From NCBI RefSeq assembly GCF_047300855.1, contig NZ_CP170197.1, positions 2,666,001 to 2,730,000 on the forward strand: a stretch of DNA of 64,000 nucleotides, read 5' to 3'. The stretch comes from Sulfuriferula sp047300855. GTDB taxonomy: Bacteria; Pseudomonadota; Gammaproteobacteria; Burkholderiales; Sulfuriferulaceae. Shown piece after piece: positions 53,358 to 62,012 of this stretch (the stretch's first letter is position 1; every line of letters starts with the position of its first letter). The notes under the pieces were generated by a model. It made no database searches and was not told the origin of the DNA. It saw only the letters and a list, made by a program, of their open reading frames with translations. The translations under genes were made by a program, and so were the position numbers.

Positions 53358-54779
53358 ATGAAATCAGCTTCCTTATTCCTGGCTTTGTGCCTGGCCAGCC
53401 AGCCGTTATTGGCCAGCGAACTACCAGACCTTGGCGATGTCTCGCAAGGCGCGTTTTCACCGCATGACGAAGCTCGGGTGGGCACCAAAATCATGCGCGA
53501 AATTTACGCTGAACCGGCCTATTATGACGATCCCGAACTCACCGATTACCTCAACAATCTCGGCTACCGCCTGGTGGCTGCCAGCCCGGAAAATCGCCTC
53601 TCGTTCCAGTTCTTTGTGCTGCGCGACCGCACGCTGAACGCATTTGCCTTGCCGGGCGGGTTTATCGGCGTCCATACCGGCCTGATTGAAGCCACCCAGA
53701 ACGAATCCGAACTGGCGGGCGTGCTGGGCCATGAAATCGCCCACGTCACCCAGCATCATCTGGCGCGCATGATCGAAAACCAGAATCAGGGCATCATCCC
53801 GTCGCTAGGCGCTTTGGCAGTAGCGCTACTTGCTGCGCGTTCCAACCCGCAAGTGGCTACTGCTGCCATTGCCACGGTACAAGCTACTTCCATCCAGAAA
53901 CAGCTCAATTTTTCTCGAGACAATGAACGCGAGGCCGACCGTATCGGCATACAAATCATGAGCAACGCGGGTTTTGACCCGCGCGCCATGGCAACTTTTT
54001 TCGAACGCCTGCAAAAAAACAGCCGTCTATATGAAAATAACGCTCCTGCTTATCTGCAGACCCATCCGCTGACCTCGGAACGGATTGCCGATATGCAAAA
54101 TCGCTTGGTCAGCCTGCCCGTCAAACAGGTTGCAGACAGCCTGGAGTTTCAATTGCTACGTGCCAAACTGCTGGCCAGCGAAGGCAGCCCTGAAGCAGCC
54201 GTCAAGCGTTTCTCCGAAGCCATCCGCGCTACCCGCTATAACAATCTCGCGGCTGAACGTTACGGGCTGGTAGTGGCGCTGCTGCGCGCACGCCAGTTCG
54301 AGCGCGCGGATCAGGAGTTGAACCGGCTCAACCAGTCGGGTGCCCGCAGTCCGATCATTGCCATGCTGGGTGCCCGGATCAAGCAGGAAGCAGGCGACAT
54401 CGAGGCTGCACTAACCCGCTATCAGGCTGGACGCGAGCGTTTTCCAGGTTATCGGCCACTGCTATATGCAGATGCCAATGCCTTGCTGCAGGCGGGCAAA
54501 GCCGAAGCAGCGCTGGCGCTTGTCACCGATCACCTTGCACTGTATCCGGACGATTACCGTCTGTACGAGTTACAGTCACGTGCCTACGCCATGCTGGGCA
54601 AAGATTTTTTGCGCCATCACGCCCAGGCTGAAGCCTATGTGAGGCAAGGCAATCTTGATGCCGCCATTGAGCAGTTGAAGTTGGGTCTTAAAAGCCACGA
54701 TGGCGATTTTTATCAGATGTCCATTGCTGAGGCGCGCCTAAAAGAACTCATGACACTCAATAAACCAGACAAACCATAA
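53358..54779 (+). CDS. bepA: M48-family periplasmic metalloprotease, BepA/YfgC-like
   Basis: About 473 aa from ATG 53358, giving a signal peptide (SASLFLALCLASQPLLA). The zinc motif GHEIAHVTQHH and downstream glutamate in NEREADRIG are intact. A TPR-type C-terminal region follows from about residue 250. BepA degrades misassembled outer-membrane proteins and helps LptD assembly. Confidence 0.92.
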   Translation: MKSASLFLALCLASQPLLASELPDLGDVSQGAFSPHDEARVGTKIMREIYAEPAYYDDPELTDYLNNLGYRLVAASPENRLSFQFFVLRDRTLNAFALPGGFIGVHTGLIEATQNESELAGVLGHEIAHVTQHHLARMIENQNQGIIPSLGALAVALLAARSNPQVATAAIATVQATSIQKQLNFSRDNEREADRIGIQIMSNAGFDPRAMATFFERLQKNSRLYENNAPAYLQTHPLTSERIADMQNRLVSLPVKQVADSLEFQLLRAKLLASEGSPEAAVKRFSEAIRATRYNNLAAERYGLVVALLRARQFERADQELNRLNQSGARSPIIAMLGARIKQEAGDIEAALTRYQAGRERFPGYRPLLYADANALLQAGKAEAALALVTDHLALYPDDYRLYELQSRAYAMLGKDFLRHHAQAEAYVRQGNLDAAIEQLKLGLKSHDGDFYQMSIAEARLKELMTLNKPDKP

Positions 54780-54863
54780 GTCTCCTGAAACATTCATCGT
54801 GCGCTGATTTGGTATAAACATACCGAATGTCATGTTTTTGCAAAAAAAAACGCGGTCAAGGGC

Positions 54864-54892
54864 TTGGACAAGCAAAAATTTTGCACTATGCT
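54864..54892 (+). promoter_or_regulatory. Promoter candidate of the sox operon with a spacer palindrome
   Basis: TTGGAC (54864-54869) and TATGCT (54887-54892) are 17 bases apart, 95 bases before soxX. The spacer contains the palindrome GCAAAAATTTTGC (54872-54884), which could be an operator. A second inverted repeat, GGTAT-AAAC-ATACC, lies at 54811-54824, between the bepA stop and the promoter. Confidence 0.6.
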
Positions 54893-54987
54893 TGCCGCAT
54901 CCTTAGTTTGGATAGGCAGACTGGAATGCCTTCACGGCAAACCGGAAAATCATTCAGTTGCACCCACAATTAGACTAGGAGGATGAC

Positions 54988-55353
54988 ATGCGTGCAGGAG
55001 CATCACTAATCTTGACCGCAAGCATAGTCGGCATGTTCGTTATGGCCAACTACGCGGTGGCAGCAGACGCACCCAAAGAAGAAACCGGCAAGTCGATTGC
55101 CTTTGACAAAGGCAAAGGCAATTGCCTGGCGTGCCACGCCATGCCTACCGTGCCGGACGCGGAATCCGCTGGCACCATCGGACCACCGTTGATCGCCATG
55201 AGCGCGCGCTATCCGGACAAAGCCAAATTGCGCGCCCAGATATGGGATGCCACGGTTGCCAACCCTCAAACCGTCATGATTCCGTTCGGCAAACACAAGG
55301 TGTTGACTGAACAGGAAATCGATAAAGTCACCGATTTCGTATACGGCCTGTAA
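54988..55353 (+). CDS. soxX: Sulfur-oxidation c-type cytochrome SoxX
   Basis: A 121-aa exported monohaem cytochrome: signal peptide (LILTASIVGMFVMANYAVA), haem motif CLACH and a methionine ligand region VMIPFGKHKVL. With SoxA it couples thiosulfate to the SoxY carrier. The ribosome site is CTAGGAGGATG. First gene of soxXYZAB. Confidence 0.94.
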   Translation: MRAGASLILTASIVGMFVMANYAVAADAPKEETGKSIAFDKGKGNCLACHAMPTVPDAESAGTIGPPLIAMSARYPDKAKLRAQIWDATVANPQTVMIPFGKHKVLTEQEIDKVTDFVYGL

Positions 55354-55383
55354 TCCAGGCTCAAAATCACCTAGGAGAAATGA

Positions 55384-55851
55384 ATGAATGAATTGCGTAG
55401 AAATATCCTGAAAAGCGCCGGCGCGGCTGGCGTGGTTGCCATGGCAGCTACCGCAGGACTGCTTAAGTCCGGCAATGCGCTGGCCGCCTGGAACAGCAAC
55501 GCGTTTGCCGCGAAGTCCGTTTCCGAAGCAATCAAGAGTCTGGGTTTGCCCACGCCTACAGATAGCAAGTCCATCACCATCAAGGCTCCGGATATTGCTG
55601 AAAACGGCGCTGTCGTTCCCGTGGAAGTACTCAGCACTCTTCCCGGCACGACCAACATAGTCATCATGTCCGAGAAAAACCCCACCGTTCTGATTGCTGA
55701 TTTCAAGCTCTCCAACGGAGCTGAGGGATTTGTCTCTACCCGTATCAAGATGGCACAAACATCCATGATACGCGCCGTAGTGACCGCAGGCGGCAAGACA
55801 TACACTGCTGCCAAAGAAGTGAAAGTAACCATCGGTGGTTGTGGCGGTTAA
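55384..55851 (+). CDS. soxY: Sulfur carrier subunit SoxY
   Basis: A 155-aa carrier protein with a twin-arginine-type leader (NELRRNILKSAGAAGVVAMAA) and the C-terminal GGCGG motif whose cysteine carries the sulfur intermediates. It is exported as a complex with SoxZ. Confidence 0.96.
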   Translation: MNELRRNILKSAGAAGVVAMAATAGLLKSGNALAAWNSNAFAAKSVSEAIKSLGLPTPTDSKSITIKAPDIAENGAVVPVEVLSTLPGTTNIVIMSEKNPTVLIADFKLSNGAEGFVSTRIKMAQTSMIRAVVTAGGKTYTAAKEVKVTIGGCGG

Positions 55852-55909
55852 CTGACGCATATCTTGCCCGGCATCTGTGTCTTAATAACTTAGCTTAGAG
55901 GAATTCAAA

Positions 55910-56224
55910 ATGGCAGAACCAATGAAAATGCGCGCATCCATTAGTGGCGATGTGGCCGATATTAAAGTATTGATGAATCACCCGATGGAATCCGGGCAAC
56001 GCAAGGATGCCAAGACCGGTCAGCTTATTCCTGCGCACTTCATTGATGAAGTGCATGCCACGCTTAACGGCAAGCCCGTGCTCGACGCCCAGTGGGGCGG
56101 TGGCGTGTCGAAGAATCCGTATCTGGGATTCAAGGTCAAAGGCGCCAAAGCCGGCGACAAAGTGGAAATCAGCTGGAAAGATAACAAGGGTGAATCCAAT
56201 AAAGTTGACGGCGTGGTTTCCTGA
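55910..56224 (+). CDS. soxZ: Sulfur carrier partner SoxZ
   Basis: A 104-aa SoxZ (MKMRASISGDVADIKVLMNHPMESGQRKD ... PVLDAQWGGGVSKNPYLGFKVKG) with no signal of its own; it is exported with SoxY. It begins 58 bases after soxY with a GAGGAA ribosome site. Confidence 0.96.
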   Translation: MAEPMKMRASISGDVADIKVLMNHPMESGQRKDAKTGQLIPAHFIDEVHATLNGKPVLDAQWGGGVSKNPYLGFKVKGAKAGDKVEISWKDNKGESNKVDGVVS

Positions 56225-56298
56225 GTTTCAACCAGGCTAAACCAGGTGCCAGGGCCGACACCCTGGCGTCACCCGACAAATATCAAACGGAGGACGGC

Positions 56299-57180
56299 AT
56301 GAAAACGACAACGTTTCGCGGGCCACAGGCGAAGTCGCCAAAGGCGCACGGCAAAAAAATTCTATTGGCATTGGCTGGGGCCGGGCTCCTGTTCGGCACA
56401 CTGAATGCAAGCGCCTCACCAGAACAAGATCGCCAGAACCTGCTTAATTTTTATAGCAGCAAGTATCCGGACATCAAAGCCGGGAATTACATCTATGGTG
56501 CGCTGGCATTCGATCCCGATGCGATGGCACAATACAACAGCATCATGGATTTTCCACCCTTCAGCTCGGTAGTTGAGCAGGGCAAGAAGATGTGGGAAAC
56601 ACCATTCAAGAATGGCAAAACGTATGCAAGCTGCTTCCCCAATGGCGGCAAAAACGTAGCAGGCAACTATCCCTATTTCGATGACAAGGCTGGCAAGGTT
56701 GTCACTTTCGAGATGGCCATCAATGCCTGCCGTACCGCCAACGGTGAAGAGGCTTACAAGTATAACGACATGAAGACCATGGGCACTTTGACATCGTACG
56801 CCCGCACGCTGTCGGACGGGATGCCGATGAACATCAAGGTGCAGGGCCCTGCCGCCACTGCTGCCTATGAAGCCGGCAAGAAGCAGTTCTACAGCCGCCG
56901 TGGTCAGCTCAACTTTTCTTGCGCCTCCTGCCACGTCGCCAACGCCGGCAACCACCTGCGTTCCGAAGTGCTCTCCCCTGCAGTCGGCCAAGCGACGCAT
57001 TGGCCGGTATTCCGCGGCGGCGAGAATCTGGTGACCTTGCAGGAACGTTACGTGGGTTGCAACAAGCAGGTCCGTGCCGTGCCTTTTGCGCCAGGTAGCG
57101 TGGAGTACAACGACCTGGAATACTTCCATTCCTACATCAGCAACGGTTTACCTCTGAAGGCCTCGGTATTCCGTAAGTAA
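56299..57180 (+). CDS. soxA: Sulfur-oxidation c-type cytochrome SoxA, monohaem type
   Basis: A 293-aa exported cytochrome with only one haem-binding motif, CASCH (near residue 212), so it is the monohaem class. The non-haem N-terminal domain keeps cysteines in YASCFPNGG and INACRTANG. The haem-ligand cysteine lies in YVGCNKQV. SoxAX forms the first thiosulfate-SoxY link. A strong terminator follows 20 bases after its stop. Confidence 0.95.
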   Translation: MKTTTFRGPQAKSPKAHGKKILLALAGAGLLFGTLNASASPEQDRQNLLNFYSSKYPDIKAGNYIYGALAFDPDAMAQYNSIMDFPPFSSVVEQGKKMWETPFKNGKTYASCFPNGGKNVAGNYPYFDDKAGKVVTFEMAINACRTANGEEAYKYNDMKTMGTLTSYARTLSDGMPMNIKVQGPAATAAYEAGKKQFYSRRGQLNFSCASCHVANAGNHLRSEVLSPAVGQATHWPVFRGGENLVTLQERYVGCNKQVRAVPFAPGSVEYNDLEYFHSYISNGLPLKASVFRK

Positions 57181-57199
57181 GCAACCGTTCCATCACTAG

Positions 57200-57235
57200 G
57201 CGAAGCCTGGCGCCAGCCAGCTTCGCTTTTTTTTT
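57200..57235 (+). terminator. Rho-independent terminator between soxA and soxB
   Basis: Stem GCGAAGC ... GCTTCGC, with an inner TGGC/GCCA pairing, followed by nine T residues. It is placed 20 bases past soxA and 125 bases before soxB, so soxB needs readthrough or its own promoter. Confidence 0.9.
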
Positions 57236-57359
57236 GCTGGGCCAAGCCAATCCGCCACACTTGGATGATTAATACCATTTACTTCACCTGTCAGCCCACT
57301 AAAATAGGCACACCAGAAACCAGCAATACCCAACAACGCATTGAGGAGCTTAGCAGATG

Positions 57360-59081
57360 ATGAATCGCCGCGAATTTTTACAGATCCTTGCCGTCGCTGC
57401 CGCGTCCGGCATGGCGATTGACAACAAACAGGCATTGGCTGGAAATGCACCTTCCAGCTTTTACGATCTGCCAAAATTCGGCAACGTATCGCTGATGCAT
57501 ATGACCGATTGCCATGCACAATTGCTGCCGATTTATTTCCGCGAGCCGGACGTCAATATTGGGGTAGGGACTGCAGTCGGCCAACCGCCGCATCTGGTGG
57601 GTGAATACTTTCTCAAGCATTACGGCATCCGACCCGGCACACGTGAAGCGTATGCCTTCACCTACCTCGATTTCGCCGCCGCCGCGCGTACTTATGGCAA
57701 GGTAGGGGGATTTGCCCACCTGAAAACGCTGGTGGATAAAGTACGCGCCTCGCGCCCCGGCTCGCTGTTGCTGGATGGCGGCGATACTTGGCAAGGCTCC
57801 GCCACCTCATTGTGGACCAAGGGCCAGGACATGGTGGATGCAGCCAAGCTGCTGGGCGTCAACGTCATGACCGGCCACTGGGAATTCACTTATGGTGCCG
57901 AGCGCGTCAAACATGTTGTCGATAACGATTTCAAGGGGTACATTGATTTTGTTGCCCAGAATGTCAAAACCAACGACTTCGGCGACCAGGTGTTCAAGCC
58001 GTATGTGATCAAAACCATGAACGGCGTGCAAGTGGCAATTATCGGCCAGGCTTTCCCCTACACGCCGATTGCCAACCCGCGCTACATGGTGCCGGACTGG
58101 AGCTTCGGCATCAACGACGACGACATGCAGAAAATCGTCAACGAGACGCGCGCCAAAGGCGCCCAAGTGGTCGTGGTTCTGTCCCACAACGGGATGGACG
58201 TTGACCTGAAAATGGCGTCTCGTGTGACCGGCATCGACGCAATTTTCGGCGGCCACACCCACGATGGCATCCCCTTCCCATCCCAGGTCAAGAACGCCAA
58301 GGGCACCACACTGGTGACCAATGCCGGCTCCAATGGAAAATTCCTTGGGGTAATGGATTTTGATGTGAAAAACGGCAAGATCGCTGGCTGGAAATACCGC
58401 CTGCTTCCGGTTTTCTCCAACCTGATCGAACCGGACGCAAAAATGGATGCGCTCATCAAAAAAGTGCGTGCGCCATACATTGCCAAACTGGATGAAAAAC
58501 TCGCAGTGACCGAAGAACTCCTGTATCGCCGCGGGAACTTCAACGGCACCTTCGATCAGCTTATCCTGGATGCGCTGATGACGGTCAAAGGCTCGGATGC
58601 AGCGTTCTCTCCCGGCTTCCGCTGGGGTACCACCCTCCTGTCCGGAGATATCATTACCATGGACCACTTGATGGATCAGACGGCCATCACCTACCCGTCC
58701 ACCACGCTCAACGAAATGACCGGTGCAACCATCAAGAGCATCATGGAAGACGTCTGCGACAATCTGTTCAACGCCGACCCCTACTATCAGCAGGGCGGTG
58801 ACATGGTACGCGTAGGCGGTATTCAGTACACTGTCGCTCCCAACAACAAGATTGGCAATCGCATCAGCAACATGACTTTGAAAGGCAAGCCGGTCATGGC
58901 CAATAAGAAGTACAAGGTCGCCGGCTGGGCACCGGTGGGTGAAGGCGTATCCGGAACGCCGATCTGGGATGTGGTGGCTGAATATCTGCGAGACATCAAG
59001 GTGGTCAAGCCACGCACGCTGAATGAGCCGAAAATCGTCGGTATCGGCAAAAACCCGGGCATCGCTCCCAACCTGATCTGA
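57360..59081 (+). CDS. soxB: Thiosulfohydrolase SoxB
   Basis: A 573-aa dimanganese enzyme with a twin-arginine leader (MNRREFLQILAVAAASG). Metal motifs are MTDCHAQ, LDGGDTWQGS, GHWEFTYG, LSHNGMD and GGHTHDGI. It hydrolyses the sulfonate from SoxY. ATG 57357 is an equal start. No soxCD follows. Confidence 0.96.
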   Translation: MNRREFLQILAVAAASGMAIDNKQALAGNAPSSFYDLPKFGNVSLMHMTDCHAQLLPIYFREPDVNIGVGTAVGQPPHLVGEYFLKHYGIRPGTREAYAFTYLDFAAAARTYGKVGGFAHLKTLVDKVRASRPGSLLLDGGDTWQGSATSLWTKGQDMVDAAKLLGVNVMTGHWEFTYGAERVKHVVDNDFKGYIDFVAQNVKTNDFGDQVFKPYVIKTMNGVQVAIIGQAFPYTPIANPRYMVPDWSFGINDDDMQKIVNETRAKGAQVVVVLSHNGMDVDLKMASRVTGIDAIFGGHTHDGIPFPSQVKNAKGTTLVTNAGSNGKFLGVMDFDVKNGKIAGWKYRLLPVFSNLIEPDAKMDALIKKVRAPYIAKLDEKLAVTEELLYRRGNFNGTFDQLILDALMTVKGSDAAFSPGFRWGTTLLSGDIITMDHLMDQTAITYPSTTLNEMTGATIKSIMEDVCDNLFNADPYYQQGGDMVRVGGIQYTVAPNNKIGNRISNMTLKGKPVMANKKYKVAGWAPVGEGVSGTPIWDVVAEYLRDIKVVKPRTLNEPKIVGIGKNPGIAPNLI

Positions 59082-59094
59082 GTTTTCCTGACCG

Positions 59095-59124
59095 AAAAAA
59101 GGCCGCCATGTGCGGCCTTTTTTT
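59095..59124. terminator. Terminator after soxB
   Basis: AAAAAAGGCCGC-CATGT-GCGGCCTTTTTTT is a 12-bp stem, symmetric enough to work on both strands; it ends the sox transcript before alaS. Confidence 0.93.
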
Positions 59125-59215
59125 GTTTTCAACCAGTTACGCGTGAATTTATGCTGTATCCGGGCTAAAATGTGCCGATTCAATTGAACCTGTATCTCTC
59201 CACGAAAAACTACCC

Positions 59216-61822
59216 ATGAAAAGTAGCGAAATCCGTCAACGCTTCCTCGATTTTTTTGCCCGTCACGGACACACGCCAGTCGCCTCCAGTCCTTTGGTGC
59301 CGGGCAACGATCCCACGCTGTTGTTCACCAATGCGGGCATGGTGCAATTCAAGGACGTATTCCTTGGGCGCGAAACCCGGCCTTATGTACGTGCAGCCAG
59401 TTCGCAACGCTGCGTGCGTGCCGGCGGCAAACATAACGACCTGGATAACGTCGGCTACACCGCGCGCCACCACACCTTCTTCGAAATGCTGGGCAACTTC
59501 AGCTTTGGCGATTATTTCAAACGCAATGCCATCCAGTTCGCCTGGGAGTTTCTTACCCAGGAACTGGGTATCGCCAAGGATAAATTGTGGGTGACGGTCT
59601 ACCATACCGATGACGAAGCGCACACCATCTGGACCACGGAAATCGGTGTGCCGGATGAACGCGTCATTCGCATTGGCGACAAGCCCGGTGGCGGCTCGGA
59701 CAACTTCTGGCAAATGGGTGACACTGGTCCGTGCGGTCCATGCACCGAGATTTTCTATGACCACGGCGCCGAAGTCGCTGGCGGCCCCCCGGGCTCAGCG
59801 CAAGAAGACGGTGATCGCTATATCGAAATCTGGAATCTGGTATTCATGCAGTTCAACCGCGACGAGACCGGCACGCTGCATCCTCTGCCCAAACCATCTG
59901 TGGATACGGGTATGGGCCTGGAACGCATCTCGGCGGTTATGCAACACGTCCACAGCAACTATGAAATCGACTTGTTTCAGGCTTTGATTCACGCTGCGGC
60001 ACGCGTTACCGGCAGCACAGATTTAACCGACAATTCGCTCAAAGTGATTGCTGATCACATTCGCGCCTGCGCTTTCCTCATCACCGACGGCATCATCCCC
60101 GGCAACGAAGGACGCGGCTATGTGCTGCGCCGCATCATCCGACGCGCCATTCGCCACGGCTACCGGCTAGGTCAGAAGCAGCCCTTCTTTCATTTGCTGG
60201 TGGCTGATCTGGCGGCAGCGATGGGCGCGGCCTATCCGGAACTGGTCGCCGCACAGACCCGGGTGGCTGCCGTACTCAAACAGGAAGAAGATCGCTTTGC
60301 TGAAACCCTGGAACACGGCATGGGTATCCTTGAACAAGCATTGCAGTCAGGCAGCAAAGTACTCGATGGCGCCACCGCATTCAAGCTCTACGATACCTAT
60401 GGCTTCCCTCTGGATTTGACCGCCGATTTAGGACGCGAGCGCGGCTTTACCATAGACACCGCTGGTTTTGATGCGGCCATGGAGGCGCAACGCAAGCGTG
60501 CGCGCGCCGCCAGCAAATTCTCCATGCAGGTCGGCATGCGCTTCAACGGCCAGCCTACAGAATTCCATGGTTACGACACACTGAGCCTGGAGAGTCGCAT
60601 TGTTGCCTTATATCGGGAAGGCAGTCCGGTGGATAGTATCAGCGCCGGTGAAACAGCGATCATCGTGCTCGACCGCACCCCGTTCTATGCTGAATCTGGC
60701 GGCCAGGTGGGTGACAGTGGCGAGCTACGCAGCAGCGCCAGCGTATTTGTGGTGGATGACACCCAAAAGATACAGCCTGATGTGTTCGGCCACACCGGCG
60801 TGCTCCAATCGGGCACTTTCAAACTCGGCGATACGGTCACCGCGCAAGTGGATGCCGAAGCCCGCAGCCGTGCCGCCTGCAACCACTCCGCCACACATCT
60901 CCTGCATGCTGCGTTGCGTCAGGTCCTCGGCACTCATGTCACACAAAAAGGCTCGCTGGTGGATGCCGCCCGGACGCGCTTTGACTTCGCCCATGGCGAA
61001 GCTGTCAGCACCATCCAGTTACAGCAGATCGAAGAGCTGGTGAACCAGGAAATCCGCCGCAATGTCATCGTCGAAACGCAATTGATGAACTACGATGCAG
61101 CGATCGCCCACGGCGCGATGGCATTGTTCGGCGAAAAATACGGCGATCAGGTGCGGGTCATCGGTATGGGTGAGTTTTCCACAGAGCTGTGTGGTGGCAC
61201 CCACGTGAATCGCAGTGGCGATATCGGCTTGTTTAGGATCGTATCCGAATCCGGGGTGGCGGCAGGCATCCGCCGCATAGAAGCCGTCACTGGTCCCGCA
61301 GCATTGGCCGTGACACAAGCGCAGCATCAGCAGCTTCTGGAGGCCGCCGCACTGCTCAAAGCCCCGCCGCAAGAATTACAGCAAAAAATCGCGCAGATTG
61401 TGGATAACGTCAAACATCTGGAAAAAGAACTTGATCGCCTTAAATCCAGATTGGCCGCAGCACAAGGTGATGACCTGATCAGCCAGGCTATCGACGTGAG
61501 CGGAACGAAAATACTTGCTGCAATACTGGAAGGCGCCGACGTCAAAACCCTGCGCGAAACCGTGGACAAACTCAAGGACAAGCTCAAATCGTGCGCTGTG
61601 GTATTGGGCAGCACCACTGACGGGCGGGTGACGCTGATTGCCGGAGTAAGCGCCGACCTGACCAGTAAAGTGAAAGCGGGCGAATTAGCCAACTTTGTAG
61701 CCAGCCAGGTAGGCGGAAAGGGCGGCGGACGCCCCGATATGGCTCAGGCCGGTGGCACTGAACCCGCACTGTTGCCTGTTGCCTTGCAGTCCGTTGCGGG
61801 CTGGGTGGCACAACGTTTGTGA
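59216..61822 (+). CDS. alaS: Alanyl-tRNA synthetase
   Basis: An 868-aa AlaRS with the catalytic start SSEIRQRFLDFFARHGHTPVASSPLVPGNDPTLLF, the editing-domain zinc motif CNHSATHLLHAAL and ELCGGTHVNRSGD, and the C-Ala domain (GGKGGGRPDMAQAGG). The length is typical. It carries its own promoter region downstream of the sox terminator. Confidence 0.97.
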   Translation: MKSSEIRQRFLDFFARHGHTPVASSPLVPGNDPTLLFTNAGMVQFKDVFLGRETRPYVRAASSQRCVRAGGKHNDLDNVGYTARHHTFFEMLGNFSFGDYFKRNAIQFAWEFLTQELGIAKDKLWVTVYHTDDEAHTIWTTEIGVPDERVIRIGDKPGGGSDNFWQMGDTGPCGPCTEIFYDHGAEVAGGPPGSAQEDGDRYIEIWNLVFMQFNRDETGTLHPLPKPSVDTGMGLERISAVMQHVHSNYEIDLFQALIHAAARVTGSTDLTDNSLKVIADHIRACAFLITDGIIPGNEGRGYVLRRIIRRAIRHGYRLGQKQPFFHLLVADLAAAMGAAYPELVAAQTRVAAVLKQEEDRFAETLEHGMGILEQALQSGSKVLDGATAFKLYDTYGFPLDLTADLGRERGFTIDTAGFDAAMEAQRKRARAASKFSMQVGMRFNGQPTEFHGYDTLSLESRIVALYREGSPVDSISAGETAIIVLDRTPFYAESGGQVGDSGELRSSASVFVVDDTQKIQPDVFGHTGVLQSGTFKLGDTVTAQVDAEARSRAACNHSATHLLHAALRQVLGTHVTQKGSLVDAARTRFDFAHGEAVSTIQLQQIEELVNQEIRRNVIVETQLMNYDAAIAHGAMALFGEKYGDQVRVIGMGEFSTELCGGTHVNRSGDIGLFRIVSESGVAAGIRRIEAVTGPAALAVTQAQHQQLLEAAALLKAPPQELQQKIAQIVDNVKHLEKELDRLKSRLAAAQGDDLISQAIDVSGTKILAAILEGADVKTLRETVDKLKDKLKSCAVVLGSTTDGRVTLIAGVSADLTSKVKAGELANFVASQVGGKGGGRPDMAQAGGTEPALLPVALQSVAGWVAQRL

Positions 61823-62012
61823 TGCATAAGTTCATTTCTCTGCATATTGGTTAACTTTTCGACATATTGGCGGGTAACCAAACCACTGGACTCGCGGCTC
61901 TACGAAATGCTGCCCACAAACAGTGTATCTGGCACAGCAAAATGGAGTGGCACACATTTTGCGTAGATAACAACTGCAATCTCAGCAGAAACACTAGTCG
62001 GAGTTATTATTC

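Noticed and set aside
57807..59183. Minus-strand open frame of about 458 codons opposite soxB
   Set aside because: It is a shadow of soxB; it has no recognised motif and spans the soxB terminator.
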